From: Bimastos eiseni
Lineage: Eukaryota > Annelida > Clitellata > Crassiclitellata > Lumbricidae
NCBI GenBank assembly: GCA_959347315.1
Contig: OY365811.1
Location: 28,231,145 to 28,295,144 of the forward strand
Reading direction: 5' to 3'
DNA: 64,000 nt
Shown here: piece after piece, positions 1 through 9,900 of the stretch
How the letters are laid out: each line of letters starts with the position of its first letter
Numbering within the stretch: the first letter of the stretch is position 1
Position numbers and translations under genes: made by a program
Notes under the pieces: generated by a model
Database searches by the model: none
The model's input: the letters and a program-made list of their open reading frames with translations, nothing else
Told to the model about the DNA's origin: nothing

Positions 1-183
1 ATCGTGTTCAAACTAACTTTTGGTGTCGGCTGACATCAGATTAGGTCGATTGGGACCACGGCATTCACCGATCTGTCTTTTCATACTCAAATTGGCTATC
101 CACATTCAATTGTCTTTATTTCTATTCTAGTTCTATTTAATCAAACAGACAAAAATTTTGACGCTCAATTTTAGATTACCAAC

Positions 184-852
184 TGCGGGCTGAGACTTGA
201 CGATGAGTACCTGAGGGTGGCGGTGGGTTACAGACTTGGGTTACCCGTCTGTTTACCTCATTGCTGCCAATGCGGTGCCCTGGTCGAGGGAAACGGATGT
301 CACGGTTTCTCATGTGACCTGGGCCTGGGACGCTGGTCCAAACACGCGGACCTGAACGACCCTATTTATAGGAGTCTAATCCGAGCAGGGATCCCCACTG
401 TCAAAGAGCCGATGGGTTTGACCCGATCTCATGGAGAAAGACCAGACGGACTCACTCTTATACCATGGCGAGCAGGGTGGTGTTTAATATGGGACGCGAC
501 AGTGTCAGATACAATGGCAATGTTGTATCTGCCAGAAACGTCACAAAGAGCAGGCGCAGCGGGCGAGAGGGCGGCGAACCTCAAAACTCAGAAATACGCC
601 GAGCTAGCCTCCACGTGCGTCTTCACACCGGTGGCATTCGAAACCTTTGGCCCCATCAATTCCGAAGGCCAAAGCTTCCTTTCAGAACTGGGACTCAAAC
701 TGAGCGCCGTCACTGGGAAGCAGAGGGAGACGACTTTCCTCTACCAGCGCATCTCGATGACTATGCAACGCTACAACGCAGTTGCTTTCAAGGGAACTTG
801 CGCTGCTCAGGAGTCCAACGAGCAGGGATACTTCGGGCGACATCGCCATTAA
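184..852 (+). pseudogene. 3' end of an RLE-type non-LTR retrotransposon (copy 1)
   Basis: An open frame of about 220 codons starts without a plausible initiator, so the element is 5'-truncated. It shows a CCHC-like motif (CCQC followed by H and C around 260-315), an RH/LND block, then RPDGLTLIPW and a WDATV block. This order (CCHC, then PD with a further Asp about 15 residues on) matches the restriction-enzyme-like endonuclease end of R2/R4-type LINEs as I know them. It aligns by eye along its length with the minus-strand copy at 38853-39819 (shared GLRL, RPDG-TLIPW, WD-TV, FLYQRIS/VLFQRIS). It is followed by a TAA tract, as expected for a LINE tail. The exact LINE clade is not decided. Confidence 0.65.
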
Positions 853-882
853 TTTTTACTTGAAATTGATAAAATCGTTATA

Positions 883-922
883 ATAATAATAATATAATAA
901 TAATAATAATAATATAATTATA
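883..922 (+). repeat. TAA tract, probable LINE tail
   Basis: Interrupted TAA/AATA repeats directly follow the LINE fragment. The other copy of this LINE type (38853-39819, minus) is also followed by TAA repeats, which supports reading this as the 3' tail. Confidence 0.6.
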
Positions 923-924
923 AT

Positions 925-1383
925 GGCAGTGACGGCGCAGGCCTTGAAAATTTGGTACGCAATAGCGGCAATACGCATCTTCCGCACATGATGTTCATTT
1001 AAAACATATTGACAGATGTACCATAATTTCGTTAAAAATTGATCTTTTATCTTTCTTTTGGTACACAATTGCGTATTTTGCTCCCGCCAGTATATAATGT
1101 TCACAATCAGTCTGTGATGGTCAGGAAGGAGATTTTGTATTATTTAACAAGGAATAACTCAACAAATCAAATATTGGTCGATATTTAGGTACAAAGAAAC
1201 GTTGACTGAAGTGAATACGTCCATCTCAAAGTTTCACACAAATTTGAATCGACAAACTGTTTTTTTATCTACAGTTAACATTAAAAAAGTATTACAAGTA
1301 CTGTTCCACACTGAACTTATAAATGTTATCATTAATAAGGGGATATTGCGTACCAAATTTTCAAGGCCAGCGCCGTCACTGCC
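925..1383. mobile_element. Non-autonomous DNA transposon with 39-bp terminal inverted repeats
   Basis: Positions 925-963 and 1345-1383 are inverted repeats identical at 38 of 39 bases, beginning GGCAGTGACGGCGC. The interior has no coding capacity. TAATTATA occurs at 915-922 and again at 1384-1391, a possible 8-bp target duplication that would fit the hAT superfamily if the left end carries two extra bases. The half nearest the left end recurs at 13203-13345 in inverted orientation, so this is a repeat family. Confidence 0.65.
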
Positions 1384-1689
1384 TAATTATAGGTTAATAA
1401 TACGTTTTATAACCTATTAGGTGGTGAATTGACCATAATATTGGTCAACTGTCCTAGTTTGTTCAATTTCTTACTACTTATAGTAAGGAACACAGAACTT
1501 GGAGAAATCAGAAAATTATCAAAGATAAACAGTAGTGCAAATGCGTATTTCTTTCTGATTTAAAAGATATTGAAATCATATAAGTTGTTGTAATTAGCAA
1601 CTTGTATTACATGAGTGTCTAATTGCAAAAGCCTAATTAACAGACATTGGAATGCTCTAAGTTATTGTGATTGGGAACTTGTATCAGTG
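1384..1689. other. AT-rich intergenic stretch, nothing recognised
   Basis: I see no coding frame with splice signals, no terminal repeats and no tandem structure here. Confidence 0.5.
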
Positions 1690-1852
1690 GTGTCAATCCC
1701 CCTCTGAGTTATGGAGGCCAACCCCCGGCTGCAAGTGCCAGGAAGGCAAGATATTCCCCTACGACGCAAAAATGTCCCCCTAGCTGAAATTGGAGGCATT
1801 TGCCTCCGGACCCCCCTATCTGGACGCCTCGGACTCGTATTACACCAGTGTC
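1690..1852. repeat. Dispersed repeat family R1, copy 1
   Basis: This segment shares long blocks with 52622-52765 and part of 63245-63320: GTCAAT followed by CCCTGAG, then GCCAGGAAGGC(A/G)AGATAT, AAAAATGTCCCC and CCTATCTGGACGCCTC. The family ends read GAGGCGTC and GACGCCTC, a short inverted repeat, so it may be a small MITE. Confidence 0.6.
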
Positions 1853-2440
1853 TAATTGCACAAAGTTTCAATGGCGCATGAAAAACAAATCGTTTACATG
1901 TCGATCAATACATAGGCTATAAAGGCTTACATACATCAACCAATCTATCAAAATATTTACTTCGCAATCAAAAACACCATTGTCTATACAGAGACTGACA
2001 TGAAATCGCATTAGGCTACACTGGAGACCTAATTACTATTGAGAGACCCGTGAGTGTGCGTTACCCATGCATAAACTATGTATACGTATCTAAATGCACT
2101 TACATATATATACGTTCATATATATATGTATAGTCTACGGTATATTTACTGAACACGTCTTACGTTTTACTTTGAATACCTCAATTCCATTGAGCAGATC
2201 TTCGGAATCAGTCTCCGTAGCTGATCGCCATAGTTTCCTGCAACATTTCTGCAGCAAGAAGAACTAGGCCATCTGCACAGAAGACGTTCGTCATCTATAA
2301 TTATAAACGCAAACACTCATCACATTTACTACGATATTAATGGTCAGATTATCATACAGTCTAGAGGCTGATTATAATGATAACACATTGACTCTATTGT
2401 CATCCTTTAACCGTGATTGGGCGATATATAATGAAAATGA
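1853..2440. other. Intergenic stretch, nothing recognised
   Basis: AT-rich sequence with short ATATAT runs near 2105-2135. No feature supported. Confidence 0.5.
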
Positions 2441-2452
2441 TGCAGATAGCAG

Positions 2453-2636
2453 TCAAGTGGTGACTCCGATGAACAGTTGATCGTAGACACAACTGCATGC
2501 AGTCATGAGGATTTCTTCCACTTGGTCCAAAAGATTGAACAAATCGTTGCACAGATGATAAGCCAGGCTTAGCAGTTCATCTATACATCCTCTCTTTTTC
2601 TTGTCGATCTGGTCACCGAACTCTGAACCCCCCTTG
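2453..2636 (-). CDS. Candidate terminal exon of a small cysteine-rich secreted protein
   Basis: An open frame of about 60 codons ends in TGA at 2453-2455. It has balanced codon use and amphipathic helical character (GCIDELLSLAYHLC, then LLDQVEEILMTACSC). It sits just downstream, on the minus strand, of another cysteine-rich frame (2836-3060). The two could be joined by an intron starting at a strong GTGAGT donor, but the acceptor near 2630 is poor in pyrimidines, so the join is uncertain. I do not recognise the family. A chance open frame remains possible. Confidence 0.3.
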
Positions 2637-2835
2637 ATCATATCCAGACAACCATCTCGACTTGACGCAGCGTTGTTGAATAAGCTTTAGAGTACCGCTT
2701 TAGATATTTTGATGTACTATTACTATTACAATTCAAATTTATTTTTTTATTTAATCCTTGGTTATGTGGTCGCCGTTTTATGTGGCAGGACAACTCTCCG
2801 ACACAGTCCGTGCAGTCTAAAATGTTACCACTCAC

Positions 2836-3060
2836 TGAACCAACAACTTTTATGAAGGAAGAACAGTTATAATATTTATCTATGACTACAACTACGCACC
2901 TGCTCTTATAGTGACTACGAGAACCCAGTAAACAGCAAACAGCTGTTTGTTGTTTGAATTCCTCGCACTTTGCACACGACGAAGCATCAGCTGAGACCAT
3001 GAAAAAAACAGATACACTAAGACATAGAATATCGTCAGGAAAGGACTTAAATTGGACAGG
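2836..3060 (-). CDS. Candidate exon: hydrophobic leader plus CxxC-rich segment
   Basis: Reading on the minus strand, a hydrophobic run (ILCLSVSVFFMVSA) is followed by SCAKC, VCC and further single cysteines, then a consensus donor (TTCA then GTGAGT) at 2836. No initiator ATG lies before the hydrophobic run in frame, so the start codon would be in an upstream exon or the internal ATG at 3000 is used. The pattern suggests a short secreted cysteine-rich peptide, paired with the possible last exon at 2453-2636. No family assigned. Splice evidence is one-sided. Confidence 0.3.
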
Positions 3061-3100
3061 AGACGTGGGGGAGCACGTGTTATAATAGGATATTTGTTAG

Positions 3101-3217
3101 TTTGCTCGGGTTCAAGTTTCCTTGAGGTCTTATAAAATTTAGAATTTTAATATTGGAGAACATCAACGTGCCCTCTGAGACAGAAAAGTACTCGATCTGC
3201 AGATTGGTAGGCTTATG
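3101..3217. repeat. 117-bp direct repeat, copy 1
   Basis: Nearly identical to 3718-3834, starting TTTGCTCGGGTTCAAG and ending GATTGGTAGGC. The visible differences are a base or two and a small indel. A tRNA-derived SINE lies between the two copies. Confidence 0.85.
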
Positions 3218-3321
3218 CTTGGGAATAAAAGAGCAGAAGTGGACTTGTTCAGTCTTCACCTGGCAAAGTACGGATTACTGATAAAACATTAAACAGCTGA
3301 CAGCTAACACAGTGGAGTATG

Positions 3322-3525
3322 GTGTGGCACAGTGGCCGATCGGTTAGAGCGGTCAGCCCGTAACGTTCAGTGTGTGCTGAGCGCGCGGGTTTAGAGCCTC
3401 GTCCGGAGCGTCAGTCACTGTGTAGGGACCTTGAGCAGGTCCTTCGCGCACCATTGATCTGCAGTACAATTGCAATTGCGCCGTAGAGGTGTGTGTATGC
3501 ACTTCTGAGCAAAAGATGTTGGAAG
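3322..3525 (+). mobile_element. tRNA-derived SINE, copy 1
   Basis: The 5' part looks like a tRNA: an A-box-like GGTTAGAGCGGTC and a B-box-like GGGTTTAGAGCC about 45 bases on. The rest (AGGGACCTTGAGCAGGTCC, then GCAGTACAATTGCAATTGCG) recurs on the minus strand at 43556-43731. A functional tRNA is excluded because no cloverleaf acceptor stem closes around the boxes. Confidence 0.65.
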
Positions 3526-3717
3526 AAGGGTGGTATCAAATTTTGGTAATAACAAAGTCGACTGATTATTAAACAGTAAAATCTCATCCATAGGTTAGGC
3601 ATTGTTCACGTGAGCTTACCTTAAACGAATGTCGTCTGCAAGCTATGGTCCAGCTCTCTGTACACCAAGATTGGAGACATCTCTTCTTTGCTTCGTGGAT
3701 ATCTGTAACTTTACACG

Positions 3718-3834
3718 TTTGCTCGGGTTCAAGTTTCCTTGAGGTCTTATAAAATTTAGAATTTTAATATTGGAGAACATCAACGTGCTCCTGAGACAGA
3801 AAAGTACTCGATCTGCAGATTGGTAGGCCTATGA
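3718..3834. repeat. 117-bp direct repeat, copy 2
   Basis: Second copy of the repeat at 3101-3217, 617 bp away, same orientation. It contains the palindrome TAGGCCTA where copy 1 has TAGGCTTA. Confidence 0.85.
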
Positions 3835-3908
3835 TGAACATCAAGCAGAAGAATTGGAGAATAAATGATCCTATGCTGACCATCATAGGTTCAAATAAAT
3901 GACGTTCA

Positions 3909-4526
3909 TTACTTTCGGTTCCAAGCTTGTATAATTAATCCAATGCTTGTCTCTTGTAGATTGTAGTCCAGCGTAATATCATCGAGCGGCTCATTCGAAA
4001 GGTTAAGGATACATAACTGCATCTGGTGTAGAGATTGTTTAGTCAAGCCAGTCTCACACAACGTGATGCTCCCGATTGATGTCTTCATAGTCAAGAAAAC
4101 TCACAGTTGAAAGTTCACCATAAGGTCTCTGTCGTTTTCGTTCTAAGCAGTTGTAGGTTAACGTTTTCAGGACGACGAGTAGCGGTTTTGTTCCTATCAG
4201 AGGTCGGCTCTCTATGTTCCGTAGTTGTAGTTGCGTTCTCAGCGGAATAAGACTTCCGTTTTCATAAGGCTTATACGGGCCTCGTTCCCTCTGAGTACAT
4301 TTTCAGGATGATTGACGGTTTTTGTTCCCATGACGATTAAGCTTATCTTCAAATTCCGAAATTGTAGCTTCGTTGAAGGCGCGATTTGAACTTCTTCAAG
4401 TTGCATGAAGTGAATTGATTCCATACTCTGGCTCAGTGGAATCCATTTCGCATCGTTTTCGTTCTCGCATATCGAACAATGCTCATGTTCACTATGGGTC
4501 GAATAGCTTAAATTTGTTCTCACCAT
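3909..4526 (-). CDS. Unrecognised candidate coding region with two similar segments
   Basis: Two open stretches on the minus strand (4239-4526 and 3909-4094) have protein-like composition, for example LCILNLSNEPLDDITLDY. The DNA between carries a second, diverged version of the segment around LQFRNLKISLIVMGTK, so there may have been an internal duplication. They lie in different frames and I could not find a convincing splice join. I do not recognise a family. This may be an old gene fragment or chance. Confidence 0.18.
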
Positions 4527-4692
4527 TCATTCAATTGTACATATATTTGTACATTCATCCCGCTCGCTCATTCATTCATTCCGTCTGTCAGTCAGTCAGT
4601 TTATACAACGCCTCTCCAGGAGAACCTCTCCCTGTCCATTCCCGCAACAAGTGCGGGCAATACCAAGCAAACCCAGTGTCGACCCAATGAAA

Positions 4693-5400
4693 ATTGATAT
4701 CGTTCATCAGAGGAGGGGTGTAGATGAAATGGGCTGGGGTGTAGGTGGGAGTGGGGTGTGACCTGGGTGGAGGTGGAGATGGAATTTCATCTGGTTTGAG
4801 GCCACTCAGATGTTTTTTTTATTTCTTCTTTTTTCGTCGTAGCTGCATACGGATTGATATCGTTCATCAGAGGCGGGGTGTAGATGATGTGGACTGGGGT
4901 GTAAGTGGGGGTGTGACTAGGGTGGAGGTGGAGCTGGAATTTCATCTGGTTTGAGGTCACTCAGATGTTTTTTCTTTCTTTTTTCTTCTTCGTAGCTGCG
5001 TACGCATTGATATCGTTCATCAGAGGCGGGGTGTAGATGGTCTGGCCTGAGGTGTAAGTGGGGGTGTGACTAGGGTGGAGGTGGAGCTGGAATTTCATGT
5101 GGTTTGAGGTCACTCAGATGTTTTTTATTTCTTCTTTTTTCCCTTCATAGCTATATATGAATTGATATCGTTCATAAGAGGTGGAGTGTAGATGGGGTGG
5201 AGGTGGAATGTCATTTCTTTTGAGCTCACTTGATTTTATATTTCTTTCTTCCCAGCTGCATATGAATTGATATCGTTCATCAGAGGTGTAGCGTAGATGG
5301 GTTGGGCTGGGATCTAGATTGGAGTGGGGGTGTGACTGGGGTGGAGGTGGAATTTCATTTCGTTTGAAGTCACTCGAGGTTTGTTTTTTCGAGGCTGCAC
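4693..5400. repeat. Minisatellite of five units
   Basis: Units begin with ATTGATATCGTTCATCAGAGG at 4693, 4853, 5006, 5161 and 5266, giving spacings of 160, 153, 155 and 105. Each unit has a GGGTGTAG/GGGGTGTGAC G-rich half, then GGAATTTCATCTGGTTTGAGGTCACTC and a pyrimidine tract. The long minus-strand open frame across it (PPPP-rich) only translates the repeat. Confidence 0.9.
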
Positions 5401-5482
5401 ATTTGATGGATAGGTGGAGGTGTTTGGAAGCGGGTGTACAGGAGGGGTAGACAAAGTCGTATCGTACAATTTCCATTGACAC

Positions 5483-6846
5483 AATCTGCTGGTGGCAAAG
5501 CTGATGATCTTCTCTGCCTCATGACGTAATTATGCACGCAAGAATGGCAATTAAAACGTTAGAATCGTTCAGTTTACACTTCTGGAGACGTGTTTTCGCT
5601 ATCTTTACAACCGACTCTGCTCTTTGCTTCGACTTCTGATAGTGTTAGTAATCTTGCTGTGTGCTCAAAATCCCACACATAAGCAAACTGTGAAATTCAG
5701 AGCTTGCAAAATTTCATTGTCTGCGTTGAAAACTTGGGGATCCGGCGCAATCGACATGCGGCCCTGAATTATCTAATCTAGGCCTACAGTCTACTACAGA
5801 GACCGCCCCATTAGGAACCCGTGGATGGTAAAAATACCAGACGGACTAACCGTGGGCCCCGGTGTAATAGGCTATAGCTATTATTAAGAAGTCTGTGGCA
5901 TAACACTGACAGAGTGGCACTCGGCTCGCTGCTTGAACTGGGACGTCGTAGTGATAGATACATTGGTCCACTCTTAGCCTAGGCTACATGTATCTTACGG
6001 TTCTTTAACCACTACGGTACTACCTCCGAGCGGAAGCGAGGTGGACTGCAAATCTGATTGAGGCCAAGAGAGAGGCCGACTGCACTCTACGAATGCAAGC
6101 GTACCGCTCTGTTTCACTGACTTTCCCTTGATTCGCTTCTTCGTTGCCTACGATAATTATTCACTGCCTCTGTTTCCATGGTGTCCCGTGGTGGTCGAAG
6201 GTTCGTCGTAAAGACAATATCATTTCTTCGAAAACTGACGACCTAATAGCCGTTCCTAATGAGTACGGACTTAATCAAATCCAGATCTTTACTTTGAAAA
6301 TTGCAATAGATAGTTTGAAATCGAGACTTATCGAGTAGGCGAGCGTTGCGCTATCGATCTCGACAACTTTTAAGTTAACACAGCGTATTTCCGTATTTCG
6401 TGCATCGTATTCTTTAGATGCTAGCAGTGTTGGGCACGAGACCAAAACCTCGAGACCAAGACCGAGTATTTTCAAGAAAGTTAGTTAGTTTGTAGATTCT
6501 TTATCGTAGACCTACACATAGTCGCACGGGGAAGGCTTTAACACAAAATTGCGTCACCCATCGTGAGATATGTGGAAGTTTATATTATGTAAAGCATCAG
6601 TATATAGGATCTTTCGTTCATGTCAATGATCTGCTGCACCCTTACTTATCTAACGTACTGCCTGTACTTTGTGACGCCGACATTTTTGTAGCTGCCATTG
6701 AATTGCTGCCATCTTATTTGCAGGTTTTCTGAACTTTATTTAAAATTTGAAGTAAAGCATCGGGTAATTAAGTTCAGGTGATCGTTTTCAGGTTTGCTAA
6801 TCGCGTAAGTGAAAGTTTATCCTGAAAACTCGGTAACAACTAGCTG
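5483..6846. promoter_or_regulatory. Upstream region of gene 1
   Basis: No coding feature is supported here. Near 6430-6470 is a fragment (GGGCACGAGACC, CTCGAGACCAAGACCGAG) like the ends of the MITE at 18674-19492. GCCATCTT at 6708-6715, about 130 bp before the start codon of gene 1, matches a YY1-type core and could be a core promoter element. The transcription start itself is not visible. Confidence 0.3.
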
Positions 6847-6923
6847 ATGGATAAAGTGGAAGTCGAAAAGTCGCGTGGATCAGCGAGCGACGAGGGCAAC
6901 GGCGCTACAGAAGTCAGAGAAAA
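6847..6923 (+). CDS. Gene 1 exon 1
   Basis: Starts at ATG 6847 with G at +4 and an in-frame TAG at 6841-6843. Encodes a charged start (MDKVEVEKSRGSASDEG). Ends phase 2 at AAAA before GTAAGC. Confidence 0.65.
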
Positions 6924-9900
6924 GTAAGCTACCAAGAAAGTAAAGGCTAAATTTTGTGGTACCATTTTTCGCTCTGAGTTCTCAAATTGAGTAGTTTTTT
7001 TATACAGACTTAGTGAAACTACGGAGAGTCTCAGCAGAACGATGCAACAGCTATGAATAGTTTAACTGTTAATTAAAGTAAATAAGTTAGTAAGTATGTA
7101 CTTTATTGGGGATCAACCCGAATCATCGAAACCCGAAAACGCTGAAAAAGCCAAAAAGCCCGATTTCCCGAAGACAGCAAATGTACTATTAAAAAACGCT
7201 AAACTGTCTCAAAACTACACGATTTATTCATCAATCCAGCTTCTGCATGAATTCTTTTCATTTATCCAGCCTCCATTTAAGCAGAATCCTTTTCATCAAT
7301 CTAGCTTCGTTTTCGGGGATACAACGGAAATCAGATTCGGGTTTCGGTGATTCGCTACGCACCCCTTTATTGAACCGCTTGCAAACGCGATGCGGGCACA
7401 TCATAATGTGAACATTCAAAAAATGTACACTCACACAAAAGTCATAAGCAGACATCCTCAGAGATAATATTATAATTGCCAATATTATAATAAATGTTGC
7501 ATACATTTCAACTTTGAGAGAGTGATTCACTGTCCATTTGTGCATCTATAAGGCAATTTAGGGCAGCCTCATAGCGTCGAATTTCACTAGTTTAGCATTA
7601 TAATCGATAGTAACAAAGTACTTCCAACACTGTCACTAGTGGCGTAGGCAGGGGGAGTTTGGGGGGGTTAGACCCCTCTCCCCATTGGCATAGTTGAAAA
7701 TATTTTTTAGAAACAACCTACAGAATAAGTTGGGATAATTTTTGGACAGTGCCCCTCACTAAAGGAATAACAGACACTCACAGTGCACTGGGTGCAGCAT
7801 ACGCGCCGACTCCACGGAGGCAACAGCTGTGGCATAGATTTTATGTATACCCGATACCGTATACCAGGGTGTAAATGAAGCAGAACTTAGCCTATAACGT
7901 GACAAGCGCAATGTATCATTCAATTATTTTCGGATATAGGACAGGGATATCAGACAGCTGTCGTAGACCCTATGAGCGCTATATATATATATATATAACT
8001 ATATAAAATGGGTGGGCGTGTATGTGTTTAACTAATGTGTGTATATATATATATATATTTATATATATGAATATAAAGAGAAAGAGAGACTTATGTCAGT
8101 TCATCCTTAGACATGACCATTATACCAAGTTGAGTGTTCAGAAGTTCAAAACTGTTGAATATAAATGATAAATTATATAAATTGCTGCATTGTATATAGT
8201 GGATCAACTATAGAATCAGTAAGCAGAGTTATCTCGTGCTGAAAGGTGTTGTGGTAAGTTTAACTAAACATTCTTATCTCTTGCTATAAGATGTTGGGGC
8301 AAGAATAGCACTAAGCAAAGCTAAGCTATCATTCCATAAGCAATGGCTCTCAACGTATTGGGATTCATTAGTGGCAGAACTAAAGCTGTGGGACCATCGT
8401 CTTTCATGCAAAGAAACGGGTAGTGTGCCAGAAAATGCTTTGGATGCAATGCATTTGTGCCATTCAACAGTTCATCCAAATATTACAAAGTTGTTGAAAA
8501 ATTTGGCAACATTACATTGCCTGTTTCCATCTGTACAAGTGAACATTCTTTCTAAACACTTCGCTGTCTGAAAACATATCTCAGGAACTCGACAAGCAAA
8601 ATTAGGCTGAATTGATTAGCTCTTCTACATGTACACCGTGAAATGATCCCAACAACCGAGGATCAATGAACAACTAAGGAAGCGAAGATTTGATTTCGTT
8701 CTGTGAAGCCAAGCAAGTTAAGACCAATATTCATTATGATTAAGGAATGAAAAAATAAAATAGGCCCTAATGACAAGAAAACTTAACTTCTACTGATAAT
8801 CAGAAAAAGTATATTCTATACTAAGATGTTAAGAAAAGAAAATCTGAGACTGACTTGCATAGGCAGGGCTATTTTATAATCATATCTAATTTAAGGCTTG
8901 AGTATGTGTTTGTAATTTTTTTGTCCATTGTTACAAAAATCACTTGCTATGCGCCTTAGCCAATTTTAATAAAAAGTATTTATATTGTGTAATATCACAA
9001 AAAACTGTTGCAGTGCAAAAAACGGCTAAAATTTAAAAAAATCCTGGCTCATTGAGCCCCCTAATTTATTGTAGATCTAGTGTGGAAAATGACTATCCCA
9101 AAAGTGACTGCACTAATCCCCCCTTGGGGAAATCCTGCCTATGCCACTGGCTGTCACGATCCTTCTTGATCCGTGATAGTTCATTTTCTCATCCACCAAG
9201 TGCAAATAACGACGCTTCTTGATGTTTAAAGAAATATATTAATATCACATATACGACTATCTGTCTACACGTAGCTTAGAAATTAACTGGACAGAGGTCG
9301 ACTTGGTTCTCGAAGATCGTCACGTTCTACGCCCTGTTGTTGATCGCCCTCTGACGTCCTTCCAAGTCCATACACTCTATGCTGTAGCCTTCCTTGCTAC
9401 AGCAGATAAACCCTGTCCTCCGCCATCGCTGCTGTGATGCAGACTACGATCCTGCTGTCCCATTGGTCCACCTAGACCCTCACTTGCCCACCCCTCGACA
9501 CGGATTGGTGGGATGCCCCCTCTACTACTAAAGCATACCGTTAGTGGTGCTTTAGAGGTCCGTTGAGATTAAAGAGTTTATTAGTGTCAAAGGAGATCAT
9601 AGGCCTCCGGAGATCAAATTCTTGCTCCGCCGTCGACCCATTAATATCCTAGGCATCTCCTTTTCCCCTGCCCTTGGTTCATTGGGCGTCAGAACCAGTT
9701 GAGACCGGTTGCTTCGGTCTCATATTTCTGAGCGCTGCCCTGGCGGTTGGAGGACTCTCGTCGATGAATCGTCGCTAAAGTGACCGCTATGCCTAGACGA
9801 ACAGCTAAGGGATTAGATTCAGCCTCTGGCGTAGAATTTCGTCTTCGTGGCGATTCGCATCGATAGCCTCGTCGACGCGGCGAATTGACGCTGGTCGCTC

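Noticed and set aside
3322..3410. Functional tRNA gene
   Set aside because: A- and B-box-like sequences are present but no acceptor stem or cloverleaf closes. Better explained as a SINE.
5114..5482. 122-residue PPPP-containing frame
   Set aside because: Runs across minisatellite units and is not conserved between them.
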